A stretch of 64,000 nucleotides of DNA, taken from the NCBI GenBank assembly GCA_030867185.1, contig CM061493.1, positions 66,165,804 through 66,229,803 on the forward strand, read 5' to 3'. Positions 11,975 to 23,412 of this stretch are shown here, in pieces. This DNA comes from Tagetes erecta (taxonomy: Eukaryota; Streptophyta; Magnoliopsida; Asterales; Asteraceae). A program made the translations under genes and the position numbers. The notes beneath the pieces are model-generated. The model saw only the letters and a list, made by a program, of their open reading frames with translations, searched no databases and was not told the origin of the DNA. How positions within the stretch are numbered: position 1 is the first letter of the stretch; every line of letters begins with the position of its first letter.

Positions 11975-12258
11975 TGTATAAATGCCTATTTGAAATATTA
12001 TTTAAAAAAAAGAGACGAGCTGACAAAAAATGTCTCTAGCCCATTTTGGTTAATAACTTAATATAAAGTCCGCGCCTATATATTTTCTTAAAAAAATGGC
12101 TATGGCGCTTCTAACATGAACCCGATAACATTGTTACTTGGGCTCTTCGAAGCCTATCTTGAAAAAAATAGACGTTAGTGGCTAAAAAGGGTCGCAAAAG
12201 AGTCTTCTTGGACAAATCTGGTTGTTAATTTGTTATATATTAGTTTGACTTCTGAAAA
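11975..12258. other. Spacer upstream of the first WAK gene
   Basis: No gene is seen. A TTGACT word (W-box core, WRKY target type) stands at about 12245, 160 bases before the WAK-a start codon. The rest is unremarkable AT-rich DNA. Confidence 0.35.
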
Positions 12259-12382
12259 GTCTTCGTGGCTTGTTCCTATAAAGTATCTATCACCCTTGCC
12301 CAATCAAATACGTACCCAAGGTCTTTTTGGCTTGTTCATATAATATCTCTTATCACACTTCCCCAATCAAATACCCATAATC
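12259..12382 (+). promoter_or_regulatory. Tandemly duplicated core promoter of WAK-a
   Basis: Two imperfect copies of a 62-base block lie head to tail, 12259-12320 and 12321-12382. Each holds GTCTTNNTGGCTTGTTC, a TATA-type box (CTATAAAGTAT, then CATATAATATC near 12338-12346), a TATCAC word and CCCAATCAAATAC. The second TATA box is about 60 bases before the ATG at 12404. The other WAK genes here have a single copy of this block. Confidence 0.65.
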
Positions 12383-12403
12383 ACAAACACACATAAACCA
12401 ACT

Positions 12404-15074
12404 ATGCATCTAAATATACTACTAGCAGTTATGGCAGTTATTGCAGCAAGTGCTCAAGAGGTACCAGCTATGGCAGTTATTGCAGCAAGTGCTCAAGAGG
12501 TACCAGCTGCTGCTTGTGAAACTTCATGTGGCAATGTGTCTATTACATACCCATTTGGTTCAGGTGAGGGATGCTACTACAGTTCTGATTTCCTCGTAAC
12601 TTGTAACCGATCTTCCGGTGAACCCATACCATTCTTTGGACCAAGCAGTGGCAATGTTGTTATTTCAGATATGTCGACAAACACTAGCGAGATGGAGATT
12701 ATGGGGCTTGTAGCGTATGATTGCTACAATATTTCTGGCCCAGCCGAAAGAAATCAACCATGGTTGAGCTTGAGGGATTTTCGGATATCCTCCAAGAATA
12801 AATTTGTGGCCATCGGGTGTGATACATACGCGTATTTTTCAGGAAGAATAGGGAATGATAGTGGTATTGGTAGCGGATGCGTGGCTATGTGTGGTGAAAA
12901 CAGCGTTGTTATAAACGGATCTTGCTCTGGAGTTGGATGTTGCGAAGTAGCCGTGCCAGAGGGAATGAACTATAGAGAAGTGTTTCTTAATAGCTTTAAT
13001 AACCATTCAACCATATTGGACTTAAACCCTTGTAGCTATGGCTTTTTTGTTGCACAAGGGAAGTTTAACTTTTCTGCCACCAACCTGCATGATTTTAAAA
13101 GTGACAGGATGCCGATGTTACTCGATTGGGCAATCGGAAACTTGACTTGTGACAAAGCGAAGGACATGGAAAACTTCTTATGCAAGGGAAATAGCGTATG
13201 TGATCAAAGTTATACTGGTCCAGGATATCGTTGTCGTTGCCTTGAAGGTTATGAAGGCAACCCTTATGTTGCTGGCAATTGCACAAGTAAGTTTAGATAT
13301 CATATCTGGATGCTTTTTATTTCTTGTTTAGTTACTTTCACCTCAATGAAATGATTCGTCATTTAATTTGTTATTATACAGATATTAATGAGTGCGAACG
13401 AGGAAATCATGATTGCGAAGATGATGATAAGTGTGTTGATATAGAAGGAAGTTTTAGGTGCACTTGTCCAAAAGGCTACTCTGGAGATGGTACAAAGGAT
13501 GGAACTGGTTGCAGGGCTGATGAATCAACCGTTATAAAGATTGTTGCAGGTAAGTAAATTAAGATCTAATATTGTTTCAATTTATATCTATAAGCTACTC
13601 TAATAAATCAAATCAATGTGAAATGCACTGCTGATCAATGCACTCTTATAAAGATACACACGCAAGACCTGACCTGGCCGCTGCAACGCGCGGTCCGGTC
13701 TTAAATCTAGTAGTATAGTGTTAATCAAGGTTTCAAGTTTGTGTACATTGATTCTTTGTTCGTGTTCTATTCAATTGTGATTGTGCCCTCTTGATTTCCA
13801 AAATCAACATGCATAGGCGCTATAATTCGGTTCTTTTTTTTGTTGTAGGTGTCTCAACTTCTGTAACATGTCTCCTTATATTTGTCACCTGGTTGTACTT
13901 GATATTCAAGAAGCGAAAGCTCATGATGTTGAGAGAGAAATTCTTTAAACAAAATGGTGGAATAATGTTGCAGCAACGAATTTCTAGAGATAGAGGTTCT
14001 CATGATCAAGCAAAAGTCTTCACGACAGAGGAGCTTAAAAGGGCAACCAATAACTATGATGAGAGCAAGATTATCGGTAAAGGTGGCTATGGCACTGTTT
14101 ATAAAGGAGTTCTTTCGGATAACAGAATAGTTGCCATAAAGAAGTCAAAATTAGCAGATCAAACGCAAGGCCAAGTTGAACAATTTATCAATGAAGTAGT
14201 CATCTTGTCTCAAATAAATCATAGGAATGTTGTGAAATTGATTGGATGTTGCCTGGAAACAGAAATTCCATTATTGGTTTACGAGTTCATTCCAAATGGC
14301 ACGTTGTGTGATCACATCCACAACAAAAGCAAGTCCACAAATATTACTTGGGACACTAGACTTAGAATAGCTACAGAGACAGCTGAAGCACTTTCATACT
14401 TACATTCTGCAGCATCAGTTCCAATCATCCATCGAGATGTGAAGCCAATGAATATTCTTTTGGATGATGACTATGTAGCAAAAGTGGCTGATTTTGGAGC
14501 ATCTAAGTTAATTCCTGTTGATCAGATTGAGTTAGCCACTATAGTTCAAGGAACGCTAGGCTACTTAGATCCTGAATATTTGCAAACAAATCAACTTACA
14601 GATAAAAGCGATGTTTATAGTTTTGGGGTTGTACTGTTAGAACTTTTAACTGGGAAGAAGGCACTAAGCTTTGATGGCCCAGAGGAAGAGAGGAGCCTAG
14701 CTATGTATTTTCTAAATTCTTTAAAACTGGGGAGACTCTTCAATGTTCTTGATGAACGCTTGCAGCTAGATGATGTTCCTAGCGAAATCATGCAAGTTTC
14801 AAGAGTGGCAGAAAGATGCTTACGTGTTAATGGAGATGAAAGGCCTAGCATGAAAGAAGTAGCCATCGAGCTCCAAGGAATATTGGCATCCATGGTACGA
14901 AAGCATCCATGGGTGCAAAGTAGTCCAAATGAAGATGAAGATGGGTATTTGCTCAAAGAGCTAAGCAACAACAACTTTGAAAGTATAAATGGTGTCCATG
15001 CAAGCAATGTAAGCTCAAGCACATTCGATAGCATGAGCAAGCAAACCATGTTACCAATTCCTAGTGGCAGGTGA
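12404..15074 (+). CDS. WAK-a: wall-associated receptor kinase
   Basis: Three exons, 12404-13286, 13382-13549 and 13849-15074, with GT-AG introns in phase 1, give 758 residues. Order: signal peptide, Cys-rich GUB_WAK galacturonan-binding domain (CETSCGNVSITYPFGSGEGC), one calcium-binding-type EGF module filling exon 2 (NINECERGNHDC...), a membrane segment at about 352-372, and a Ser/Thr kinase. The kinase has the Gly loop IGKGGYGTVYKG (about 426-436), VAIKK, HRDVKPMN with Asp at about 547, DFGAS and GTLGYLDPEY, so it looks active. Known family role: plasma-membrane receptors for pectin or its fragments, acting in expansion and defence. Odd: a 39-base perfect tandem duplication (12431-12469, 12470-12508) repeats the end of the signal peptide. 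Exon 2 has the same 168-base length in all intact copies. No close ortholog name can be given. Confidence 0.93.
13615..13710 (+). repeat. Exon-2 remnant plus Helitron-like end in WAK-a intron 2
   Basis: Bases around 13621-13656 resemble the 3' end of WAK exon 2 as it occurs in WAK-f (GCACTGCTGATCAATNNACTC, then CTTATAAAGATA). It is followed by a GC-rich stretch, CCGCTGCAACGCGCGG, and TCTAG at 13706-13710. The last part resembles the ends of the Helitron-like repeats at 23413 and 30825. Both pieces sit inside an intron and are not coding. Confidence 0.45.
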
Positions 15075-15482
15075 AGGTAGGACTTGTATCTACCAAAGTT
15101 GGAAAAGGCCTAAGCTTGTATAGTGGGACATGTAGCTCATTAGGGTGTGGTTTACATAGTTTATAAGTCTTTAAGGTTATAAAATGACGATGTATAATGT
15201 CAAGTGTTCATTTATGGTGTTGTAGTTTATTCCTCTTTATTTCATATTCTTGATGCTTTTAATAATTTAATTCATTTGTGTATTTCATTTATCCTTCAAA
15301 TTTACATCTTCCTTTCATTCTGATGAAATTATAAAGAAGTTTTGTTGCTTTGACTTATAGATGGCATATGCATCTCTAGTTTCGTTATGATGCCCCTGAG
15401 ATCGAGTGCCATTGATCCTGATATCAAGTGATTGAACTCACTTTCCCTTCAAAACCAATCTGCCATTGATCCTGATATCACA
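15075..15482 (+). other. WAK-a 3' region
   Basis: The sequence after the stop keeps a transcribed-looking character up to about 15300, with similarity to the corresponding region after WAK-b (for example CATCTACCAAAGTTGGAA and TTGTAGTTTATT-type words). No further gene is visible. A short direct repeat, TGCCATTGATCCTGATATCA, occurs near 15406 and 15462. Confidence 0.4.
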
Positions 15483-16275
15483 AGCTCTAATACTATGTCT
15501 TGGACATCAGACCCTATTCGAAGCAAACACTAACACAACTAAAAACAAAACAAAACAAAAACGTCCCTCTATGCGTCCCTGTTATTTCATTAGCAAACAT
15601 CAATTGAAGATATTGTAATAAGAAACTTATTCAATGATTAGTAATTGCCACTAGAAATCTTAAACACATAAACAAACAACCAAATTGTTTTAATAAATGA
15701 AAATGGTAAACACATAAACATTAAAACATCCAAGAACATCTAATGTTTATATCCAACAAGATAAAACCCTAAGAAAACATTAATTAACAACTAACCATCC
15801 ACCCAGAGATGATCACAGATGGTTTAGCCTTGCATCTTCACAATTATCACTTCGATTTCGGTTTGGGATTGCATGATCTTCAATGGAATGATGATTAGAA
15901 GGAAGAGAATGGTGAAAAAAAGCTCCCAAAATCGTCCTAGAGGCTGGTAGTTTCGAAGTTAAGGTTTTAGAAATAATAAAATCCGTTAAATATGGTAAAA
16001 ATCCTGACTTTTGAGAAATCACGCCATAGGGACGTAAGCTACATCCCTCTTGCCACAAATACGTCCTCCTCTCTGCCTTACGTCCCTCTATGCGTCCCAT
16101 AATTACAAGGGTCGTAAGTTACGTCCATAGGGACGTAAGCTACGCCCCCCCCCCCCTTTGATTTTCTTCATTTTCTTCTGTCTTAACTCCGTTCCTTGGG
16201 TAATCATCATCCAATCTTCTAATAAGCTTCATATAGCACATATAAGCTCCTGCCACCTACAAATCAAATATAGAA
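15483..16275 (-). mobile_element. Possible degenerate LTR with decayed primer site
   Basis: AGCTCTAATACTATGT at about 15483 looks like a decayed AGCTCTGATACCA primer-site complement followed by a TGTCTTGG LTR end. The region contains direct repeats: CATAGGGACGTAAGCTAC at 16025 and 16126, and ACGTCCCTCTATGCGTCCC near 15564 and 16079. A run of 14 or so cytosines lies near 16146. No partner LTR and no pol remain. The assignment is weak. Confidence 0.25.
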
Positions 16276-16760
16276 CAAAGTAAATACGTCCAGAATAATA
16301 ATTAATTTAAAAACATCAAGTTAACAAATTAAATATGAACAAATCACCAACGCATTAAAACTACAACGAACTTGGCTCGACCAACTGCAATATGACCGGT
16401 TAATTAGCCAGCCACTTAAATATATGATCGTGATAAAGTCTATGATTTTTGGCTTATTCTATTAAAGTCTTTTTAGATGACTAAAACACTTTTATCGTAG
16501 TAGTGCATGCATGTATCACCAAATAATAAATCCTAAAAACTAAAAAAAAAACAAGCCAAAGTCATTATCCATATAGAATAAACACTAATTTTTCAAAAAA
16601 CATCAAAATCAACCCAATAACTAAAACCAAAAACCCTTGCTACATGGACACATAACTACATAAGGCAAACCCCTTCTATGTATATAGTATAGGGAGGGCC
16701 CACATATACTTGGTTTTTAAATGTTCTTGTGCAAAACTAACGTTCAAAATCAATACTAAC
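16276..16760. other. Gene-free spacer
   Basis: Nothing coding is seen. Around 16435-16500 it shares TTTTTGGCTTATTC-type sequence with 9515-9560. Confidence 0.35.
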
Positions 16761-16764
16761 TGGA

Positions 16765-17060
16765 TATTTGCAGCGGTCGGGTCACGTAATCGGGTCTTGT
16801 GTGTATAACTTTGTCACATGTGTTAATAAAAAAAGTCTCGTGTCCCGTACGTCATGACGTAAAAACGTAATGTGTCGCATAATAAAAAGTGACGAAATAT
16901 CAAAAGTTAGAGGTTAAAACGATAACAGAATTGAAGTCGTACTATATGTCAAAGTAGAGTAAGAGATCAAAGTCGAGAAGTCAGGGGCTAAAATGACAAT
17001 TAGTAAAAGTCGGGTATTAAAACCGTAAATATGTCAAAAGTCAGGATTAGAACCGTAAAA
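16765..17060 (-). repeat. Third copy of the Helitron-like dispersed repeat (partial)
   Basis: Read on the minus strand, this stretch matches the 3' half of the elements at 23413-23980 and 30825-31393. Shared words include GGCTAAAATGACAATTA, TATATGTCAAAGTAGAGTAA and GACGAAATAT. The GC-rich flanks differ, so it is an older or different subfamily member without recognisable ends. Confidence 0.5.
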
Positions 17061-17390
17061 AAAATCAAAATATAAAAAAGTTGAAACATCACGTGACGCC
17101 CAACGCGATTGACCGGTGCTTTGCACCGACCTTACAAAATAGGAGATGTATAAATATATAAAAACCACATTCACATTGAGAAAATTGAGTTCATGTGACC
17201 GCTAGGATAAATACTAGAAAAAACCATCTATTGGAGATATATAGTCTTAGATCGGTCAAATCATGATTTTTATACATATCCTCAAAATTATATTACAAAA
17301 TCATTATACTTTCTATCTTATTTTTAATTAAATAATATTTTTTTATACTTTTATTATTAACTAGCTTTTCTCCTTCACTTATAATCATTC

Positions 17391-17660
17391 ACTACTAGAA
17401 AACAATATTTTTTGTCACATATTTATGGTAAAATTGTAGCAAAACCTATTTTGCAACAGATCTGCCATAAAAATGTGTTTGTGGTAAAATTAAAAAGGAG
17501 ATTTCAAAATAATTTGAAACAACTTTACTACAAAACATTTCACAAAATTGCCACGAAATGTGTTTGTTGCTAAATTTGTGACAAAATTTTCACAAACCAT
17601 ATTTACTGTTATTTTTAAGTTTTGTCACAAATTAGCCACAAATCATAATGTTTAATGACT
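17391..17660 (+). mobile_element. CACTA-like left terminal fragment
   Basis: It starts CACTACTAGAAAACA, the classical CACTA (En/Spm) terminus, and carries the usual sub-terminal short repeats on both strands (TTTGTCACAAA, TTTGTGGTAAA and GCCACAAA words). No opposite terminus was found downstream, so it is a fragment. Confidence 0.55.
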
Positions 17661-18380
17661 TTTGATGGAAGAAGTAAAGTTACAATAACACAATTGGATC
17701 AACTATAGACACTCAAATATGGTGAATTGGGAAAAATGATGGAAAAGCCCATATGATAGGAGTTAGTAAAATACGTATAAAAGTAAATTAGCATAGTGTA
17801 GGTAATATGTTGAATATCTTGTTTTGTTTCTTTTACACTTTCTTTGATGTATGTTAGTTTTTGAGGTTTTATTGATATGATATCATTGTTGTTAGTAAAA
17901 AAAAGTTATGAAGGTTAAAAAAAAAAGTAATTAGCATATGTCTTGCATTTAAAAATAAAAGCTAGACAAAAATGGCTAGGATTAATTAAATACTCTTTCA
18001 TCAACTTGATCTCCTATTACTTGATGTCAACAACTAAATCTATATCTAAATACCACAAATTCTTTCATACACTTTCTACAAAAATAAATAATGACTTTGC
18101 ATTTAACTACCGTACGTATGAATTGATAATCAACACACCCATCGCTATCTTATGCTTTGAAAAAAATAATAAATATAATAATTTTATTTTTTGTCTTTGA
18201 TTATAGAAAACCATTCTCTTTTTCCTGTTTGAAAATTACAAAAATAAATTGTAAGTCCTTTTTTTTAATATTTTCTTTATCTCTTAGTTATAAAAAAAAG
18301 ATAATGTAAAGGACTTTGTCAACCATTAGCAGTCAAATTTTGTTAGGAGCCTGTTCCTTGATTAATTACTCAAAATAAAA
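17661..18380. other. Spacer before WAK-b
   Basis: AT-rich with several A/T runs. Short open frames are present but have biased composition and no recognisable domain. No gene is supported. Confidence 0.4.
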
Positions 18381-18410
18381 TGACCAAGTCATGTTGCCAT
18401 GTTTATAAAA
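18381..18410 (+). promoter_or_regulatory. WAK-b promoter: TGACCAAGTCA motif and TATA box
   Basis: The motif TGACCAAGTCA at 18381-18391 is shared with the WAK-d and WAK-f promoters at a similar distance from the ATG. TATAAAA follows at 18404-18410, 77 bases before the start codon. A CCCAATCAAATACCC block, common to the cluster, lies between the TATA box and the ATG. Confidence 0.5.
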
Positions 18411-18486
18411 TCTCTAATCACCCTTAATTCCCCAATCAAATACCCAAATTCACATACTCAAAAAAACTCACACAAATTAAGCAACT

Positions 18487-20905
18487 ATGCATTATTTAAA
18501 AATATTACTAGCTATTACAGCTTTGGTGTTAGCAAGTGCTCAAGAGGTACCACCTACTGCTTGTGAAACTTCATGTGGCAATGTGTCTATTACATTCCCA
18601 TTTGGTTCAGGTGAGGGATGCTACTACAGTCCTGATTTTCTCGTAACGTGCAACCGATCATCCGGTGAACCAATACCATACTTTGGACCAAGCACAGGCA
18701 ATATTGTCATTTCAAATATGTCAACAACCAAGAGTGAGGTGGAGATTATGATGTTTGTAGGCCGCGATTGCTACAACAGTTCTGGTCGAGTCAGAAGAAA
18801 CGCGCCGTATTTGAGGTTGAGAAATGTCAGGATCTCTGCCAAGAACAAATTTGTAGCCATCGGGTGTGACACGTATGCATATTTTAGAGGAAGAAGAGGG
18901 GGTGAGTTAGATGGTACAGGATGCATTTCAACTTGTGGTAGAAACAGTCTTCTTACGAACGGATCTTGTTCGGGAGTTGGATGTTGTGAAGTATCAGTGC
19001 CAGAAGGACTTAGAACTTTTAATATGACTCTTCGAAGCTTTGACGATCATGCAAATATAACTGACTTTAACCCTTGTAGCTATGCCTTTTTTGTTGAACA
19101 AGGGAAGTTTAACTTTTCTACTACCAACCTGCTTGATTTTGCAAGTGTACAAAGGATGCCGATGTTACTTGATTGGGCAATCGGAAACTTGACTTGTGAC
19201 GTAGCAAAGGACATGGATGGCTTCTTATGCAAAGGAAACAGCAACTGTGACAAGGACTATGAAGGTTCAGGATATCGTTGTCGTTGCCTTGATGGTTATG
19301 AAGGCAACCCTTATGTCGAAAATGATTGCAAGAGTAAGTTTGATTTCATATTTTGATAGTCTTTTTTCAAATGTACTTTCACCCCAATGATTGATCATTT
19401 AGTTTTTTATTGTATAGATATCAATGAGTGTGAACGCGGAAATCATGATTGCGAACATGATGATCGGTGTGTCGATACAGATGGAAGTTATATGTGTACA
19501 TGTCCAAAAGGTTACTCTGGTGATGGTAGAAGAGATGGAACAGGTTGCATTTCTGATCAATCCACACTTATAAAGATAGTTATAGGTAAATAATGTCCAA
19601 TACCTTTTTGATCAATTTGTATCTTAGTGAACTTTGAGACATCAAATCAGCATGTATTGGAGCTATAAGTTAGTTTTTGTTATTGCAGGTGTCTCTAGTT
19701 CTGCAATATTCCTTCTTGTATTTGTCACTTGGTTGTACTTGATACTCAAGAAACGAAAGCTCGTGATGCTGAAAGAGAAATTCTTTAAACAAAATGGTGG
19801 GATAATGTTGCAGCAACGAATTTCTGGAGATGAGGCTTCTCGTGATCAAGCGAGAGTCTTTACTATAGAGGAGCTAAAGAAGGCAACCAATAACTATGAC
19901 GAAAGCAAGATTATTGGTAAGGGTGGCTATGGCACGGTTTATAAAGGAGTTCTTTCAGATAATAGAATAGTTGCTATAAAAAAGTCAAAATTAGCAGATC
20001 AAACACAAGCCCAGATAGAGCAATTTATCAATGAAGTGGTCATATTGTCTCAAATAAATCATAGGAACGTGGTGAAGCTAATTGGATGTTGCCTCGAAAC
20101 AGAAATCCCATTATTGGTTTATGAGTTCATTCCAAATGGCACACTCTCTGAACTCATCCACAACAAAGGCAAGGCGTCGGCTATTACATGGGACATCCGA
20201 CTCAGAATAGCTACAGAGACAGCTGAAGCACTTTCATACCTACATTTTTCCGCATCTATTCCGATTATCCATCGAGATGTCAAGCCAATGAATATACTTT
20301 TGGATGATAACTATGTTGCCAAAGTGGCTGATTTTGGAGCATCTAAGTTGATTCCCGTTGATCAGGTTGAGTTGGCAACAATAGTTCAAGGAACATTAGG
20401 CTACTTGGATCCCGAATATTTACAAACAAATCAACTCACAGATAAGAGCGATGTTTATAGTTTTGGAGTAGTACTAGTGGAGCTTTTAACCGGAAGAAAG
20501 GCTCTAAGCTTTGATAGGCCGGAGGAAGAGAGGAACTTGGCTATATATTTTCTACAATCTTTAAAAGAAGGGAGACTCTTCCAGGTTCTTGATGAACGCT
20601 TGCAGCTACATGATGTTCCTAGCGAGATCATCCAAGTTTCAAGACTTGCAGAAAGATGCTTACGTGTTAAAGGTGACGAAAGGCCTACCATGAAAGAAGT
20701 AGCAATGGAGCTCCAAGGGATATCGACATCAATGGTAAATAAGCATCCATGGGTGCAAAGTGGTACAAACGAAAACGAAGAAGGGCATTTGCTCAAAGAA
20801 CTAACCAACGACGACTATGAAAGTATAAATGGTGTGAATGCAAGCTCAAGCACCTTCGATAGCATGATCAAGCAAGCTATGTTACCCATTCCTAGTGGCA
20901 GGTGA
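18487..20905 (+). CDS. WAK-b: wall-associated receptor kinase
   Basis: Exons 18487-19333, 19418-19585 and 19689-20905, phase-1 GT-AG introns, encode 743 residues. Signal peptide (MHYLKILLAITALVLASA), GUB_WAK domain with the conserved ETSCGNVSITFPFGSGEGC start, EGF module (NINECERGNHDCEHDDRC), membrane segment (about 340-360) and kinase. Kinase motifs are complete: IGKGGYGTVYKG, VAIKKS, HRDVKPMN (Asp at about 535), DFGAS and GTLGYLDPEY. The C terminus ends LPIPSGR, as in WAK-a and nearly in WAK-f. It is closest to WAK-a in the kinase (both have GGYGTVYKG rather than GGFGTVYKG). No disabling change was seen. By family knowledge it is a plasma-membrane receptor with the wall-binding part outside and the kinase in the cytosol. 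Confidence 0.94.
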
Positions 20906-21609
20906 AGGGAGAGACTTGCATCTACCAAAGTTGGAATAGGCTTGAGCTTCTATAGGGTATGGTATACCATAGTTTCGTCTTTGTGGTTTATCATAAACGA
21001 CGACGCAGTGTGAAGTGTTTGTTTTATATTGTTGTATTCATCATTCTCTTTTTCGTGTTCTTGATGCTTGTAAGAATTTTAATTTATGTATGTGTGTTCA
21101 TTTGGTGATTACATTTACTCCAACCTTTCATTCTCATGATCAATATTACAAAATTATGGTGTATAGATAACAAATGCTATATATGTTAAATAACACAATA
21201 AAACTATCTAAACAATAGTGCTTATGTACAAAATATGATGTTGATTAAGTCTCAATTATTAACTATGGGAAAAAGACTTTGACCTGAAGAAAGTCAAAAG
21301 TTGTCAATGAATAGGATTAAAGAACCCTGCTGCCCTTCTTGACTGGATCTTAAACATATTATTCTTTAATCAAACCAATTAAACGACTAAATAGTAATTA
21401 ATGTTTAAACTTATTGTAAATCTTAGAGGTTAATTACATAGTACAATGAAATTGGCAAAAGTAACTAATTAAGAGTAACTTGTGAAAGTATTATTCTGTA
21501 ATAAGTAAAAATATATAACGTGGATCATGCATAGAAGTAAATGGTCAATGATGTTTATTTAATTTTGAGTTATAGACAAGCTGGTAATGCTATAAAGTAT
21601 GTTTTTATA
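20906..21609. other. WAK-b 3' region and spacer
   Basis: The first 150 bases resemble the WAK-a 3' region and are likely 3' UTR. The remainder is AT-rich with no gene, RNA or element that I can recognise. Confidence 0.4.
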
Positions 21610-21826
21610 AACATGGACACAACCCCGGAGTAGGCCGAAACTAGGAAGGTAACTAGACAGTCAAGCTCGTGCTAATCACCCTCATAAGGAAGACGGATCT
21701 TAGGTGAGTAAATCATCTGGTCTAACCTAAAACCTCATTATGTCTCACGTGAGACTTGAATTCAAGACCTCATCATTTTAGTGAAGTCTTAGGTACATCA
21801 GCTTAATCACATGAGCTGAGGATTTT
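21610..21826 (-). mobile_element. SINE relic, copy 1
   Basis: On the minus strand it begins CAGCTCATGTGATTAAGCTG, has an A-box-like start, and contains GAGGTCTTGAATTCAAGTCTC, which has the form of a tRNA-type B box. The same order (AGCTCAAGTGGTTAGGTG, then ACTTYANTAAAATGANGAGG, then GTCTTGAGTTCAAG) occurs at 63363-63575. Two unlinked copies with internal pol III-type boxes and no reading frame point to a tRNA-derived SINE. Confidence 0.55.
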
Positions 21827-21999
21827 GACAGTTAAATTAGTTTATCTTACGTTTATATTGAAACAAAATTCCCAAAACCCCAATACCATAAGTGTGAAAA
21901 GACCAAATGCCCCATTGCACTGTTTAATTTGTTTTTCAATATATAGGGTAATACTGACTTTGTCATGTTAAATGTTTTTTAACGGTAAAATTCGTTAAA

Positions 22000-23340
22000 A
22001 AAACAAGCGGAAGGAGCAAGAAGCTACCTCACCAACAACAAAAAATAAACATATTACAAGGACATAAGAGCCTAGTCTTTCCAAAGCGACGATCTAAACG
22101 CTGATATATATATTCTTAATCCACAAATATCGTAAAGGTTTACTGTTCTGGAAGTGTTTTGAAAGGCAAATAATTTTTTTCTCAAAGATCTTTTCGTTCC
22201 TAGCGTTTCATAAACTCTAACATGCAGTTAAAATGATGGCTTGAATCATCTTTTTTTTTCTTTGGAAGTTGCAATCGAGTTATGTATTTTCAATAAGTCT
22301 TGAACCGTGAAAGCAAAAATGGAGAAATCTTGCACCAAGTGGAGATGGGATGCCTGATCCTGTTTTCATAGTAACAAGAAGTGAAAAGGTGAACCATGAT
22401 TTCATCTTGCTCGACACAAAGAGGGCAAACGGTTGAGTCTTAACCGATGCCACGAGAAGAAAACGCATATGTAGAAGAAATAAGTTCTTTTTGCGTTCGC
22501 CACCTGAAAATGTTGACCTTGATGGGCACCCAGTTATTCTACTTAAGGACACAGTTGGATTGAGCTTGAGAGACACAAAGAAGCTTCCTCAAGGATGCAA
22601 CAAAGAAGGACCCTGGAGTCGTCTTTCGTCCATTGCCAATTATCAACGTGATCACTAGGATGGACATTAACAAGGTTGGAAGGCAAGATTACAGTTGTTG
22701 AGCCTCTGCATCCGAGAGAGGTCTTTTCCAACAGTAAATCCAATCAACTGAATAACCCTGCAAATTGAAACAATCATACATAAGAATCAACTTATAGGAT
22801 TCAAGTGTGAAGAGATCTGAAAAGAGAATTTTGAACGGTCTGTCTGCAGCGCATGAGTCAATACAGAATCTAATGGCAGAACCCGTACCCACGTTGCCTC
22901 TAACTAAACTATCCAAATTTAAGTAAAATTAAGAGCTCGTAATAGAGTTCCATGAATCAGTTATATGCTTCTTGTACGGGAGAATTGGCCAACACCTTAT
23001 ACATTTATTAATCGCATAAATCAACTTACTCCATAAGTTATTTTCTTCGGTTTTAAATCTCCACCACCACTTGATTAACATAGCTAAATTTAAAACCTTA
23101 AGAGAATAAATCCAAACCACACAAAGATTTCAGAGTGGTAAGCAAGTTCCAATCAACCTAATTGATGTTTCTTGATTTTACATTCCACCCTAAAGAAATC
23201 TTCCTCTCTTGACTTCGAGAATATCGATAACCTTTTAAGGAGCTTCTACAAATATAAGAAGTATGATGGAAGGACTTCAAGTAGAACTGGCTTTAAAATA
23301 GTTCGCCTTCCACTCAAAGTTTAGCATCGAAGGCATTAAT
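22000..23340 (-). mobile_element. LINE (non-LTR retrotransposon) relic, copy 1
   Basis: Minus-strand translation in shifting frames gives the C-terminal half of a plant L1-type polyprotein: TLSVGGRRT-like thumb, then WNVKSRNINW, KVLNLAMLIKWWWRFKTE, PFKILFSDLFTLES, DNWQWTKDDS, SRITGCP with KKNLF (zinc-finger RVT region), KKKMIQAIIL-type and AIILTACWSLWNARNEKIFEKK-type pieces. Many stops and shifts make it non-functional. It is continuous through 22230, the point where the partner copy at 29842 begins, which matters for the duplication. Confidence 0.7.
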
Positions 23341-23412
23341 AACAGGCGATCAATTGCATACATGGTTTATGGTTTCCTTCACTTGCTGTCTTGCCGTTTG
23401 GAAAAGAATTTA

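Noticed and set aside
17943..18200. 85-codon plus-strand frame upstream of WAK-b
   Set aside because: AT-rich composition, no domain, no splice partners.
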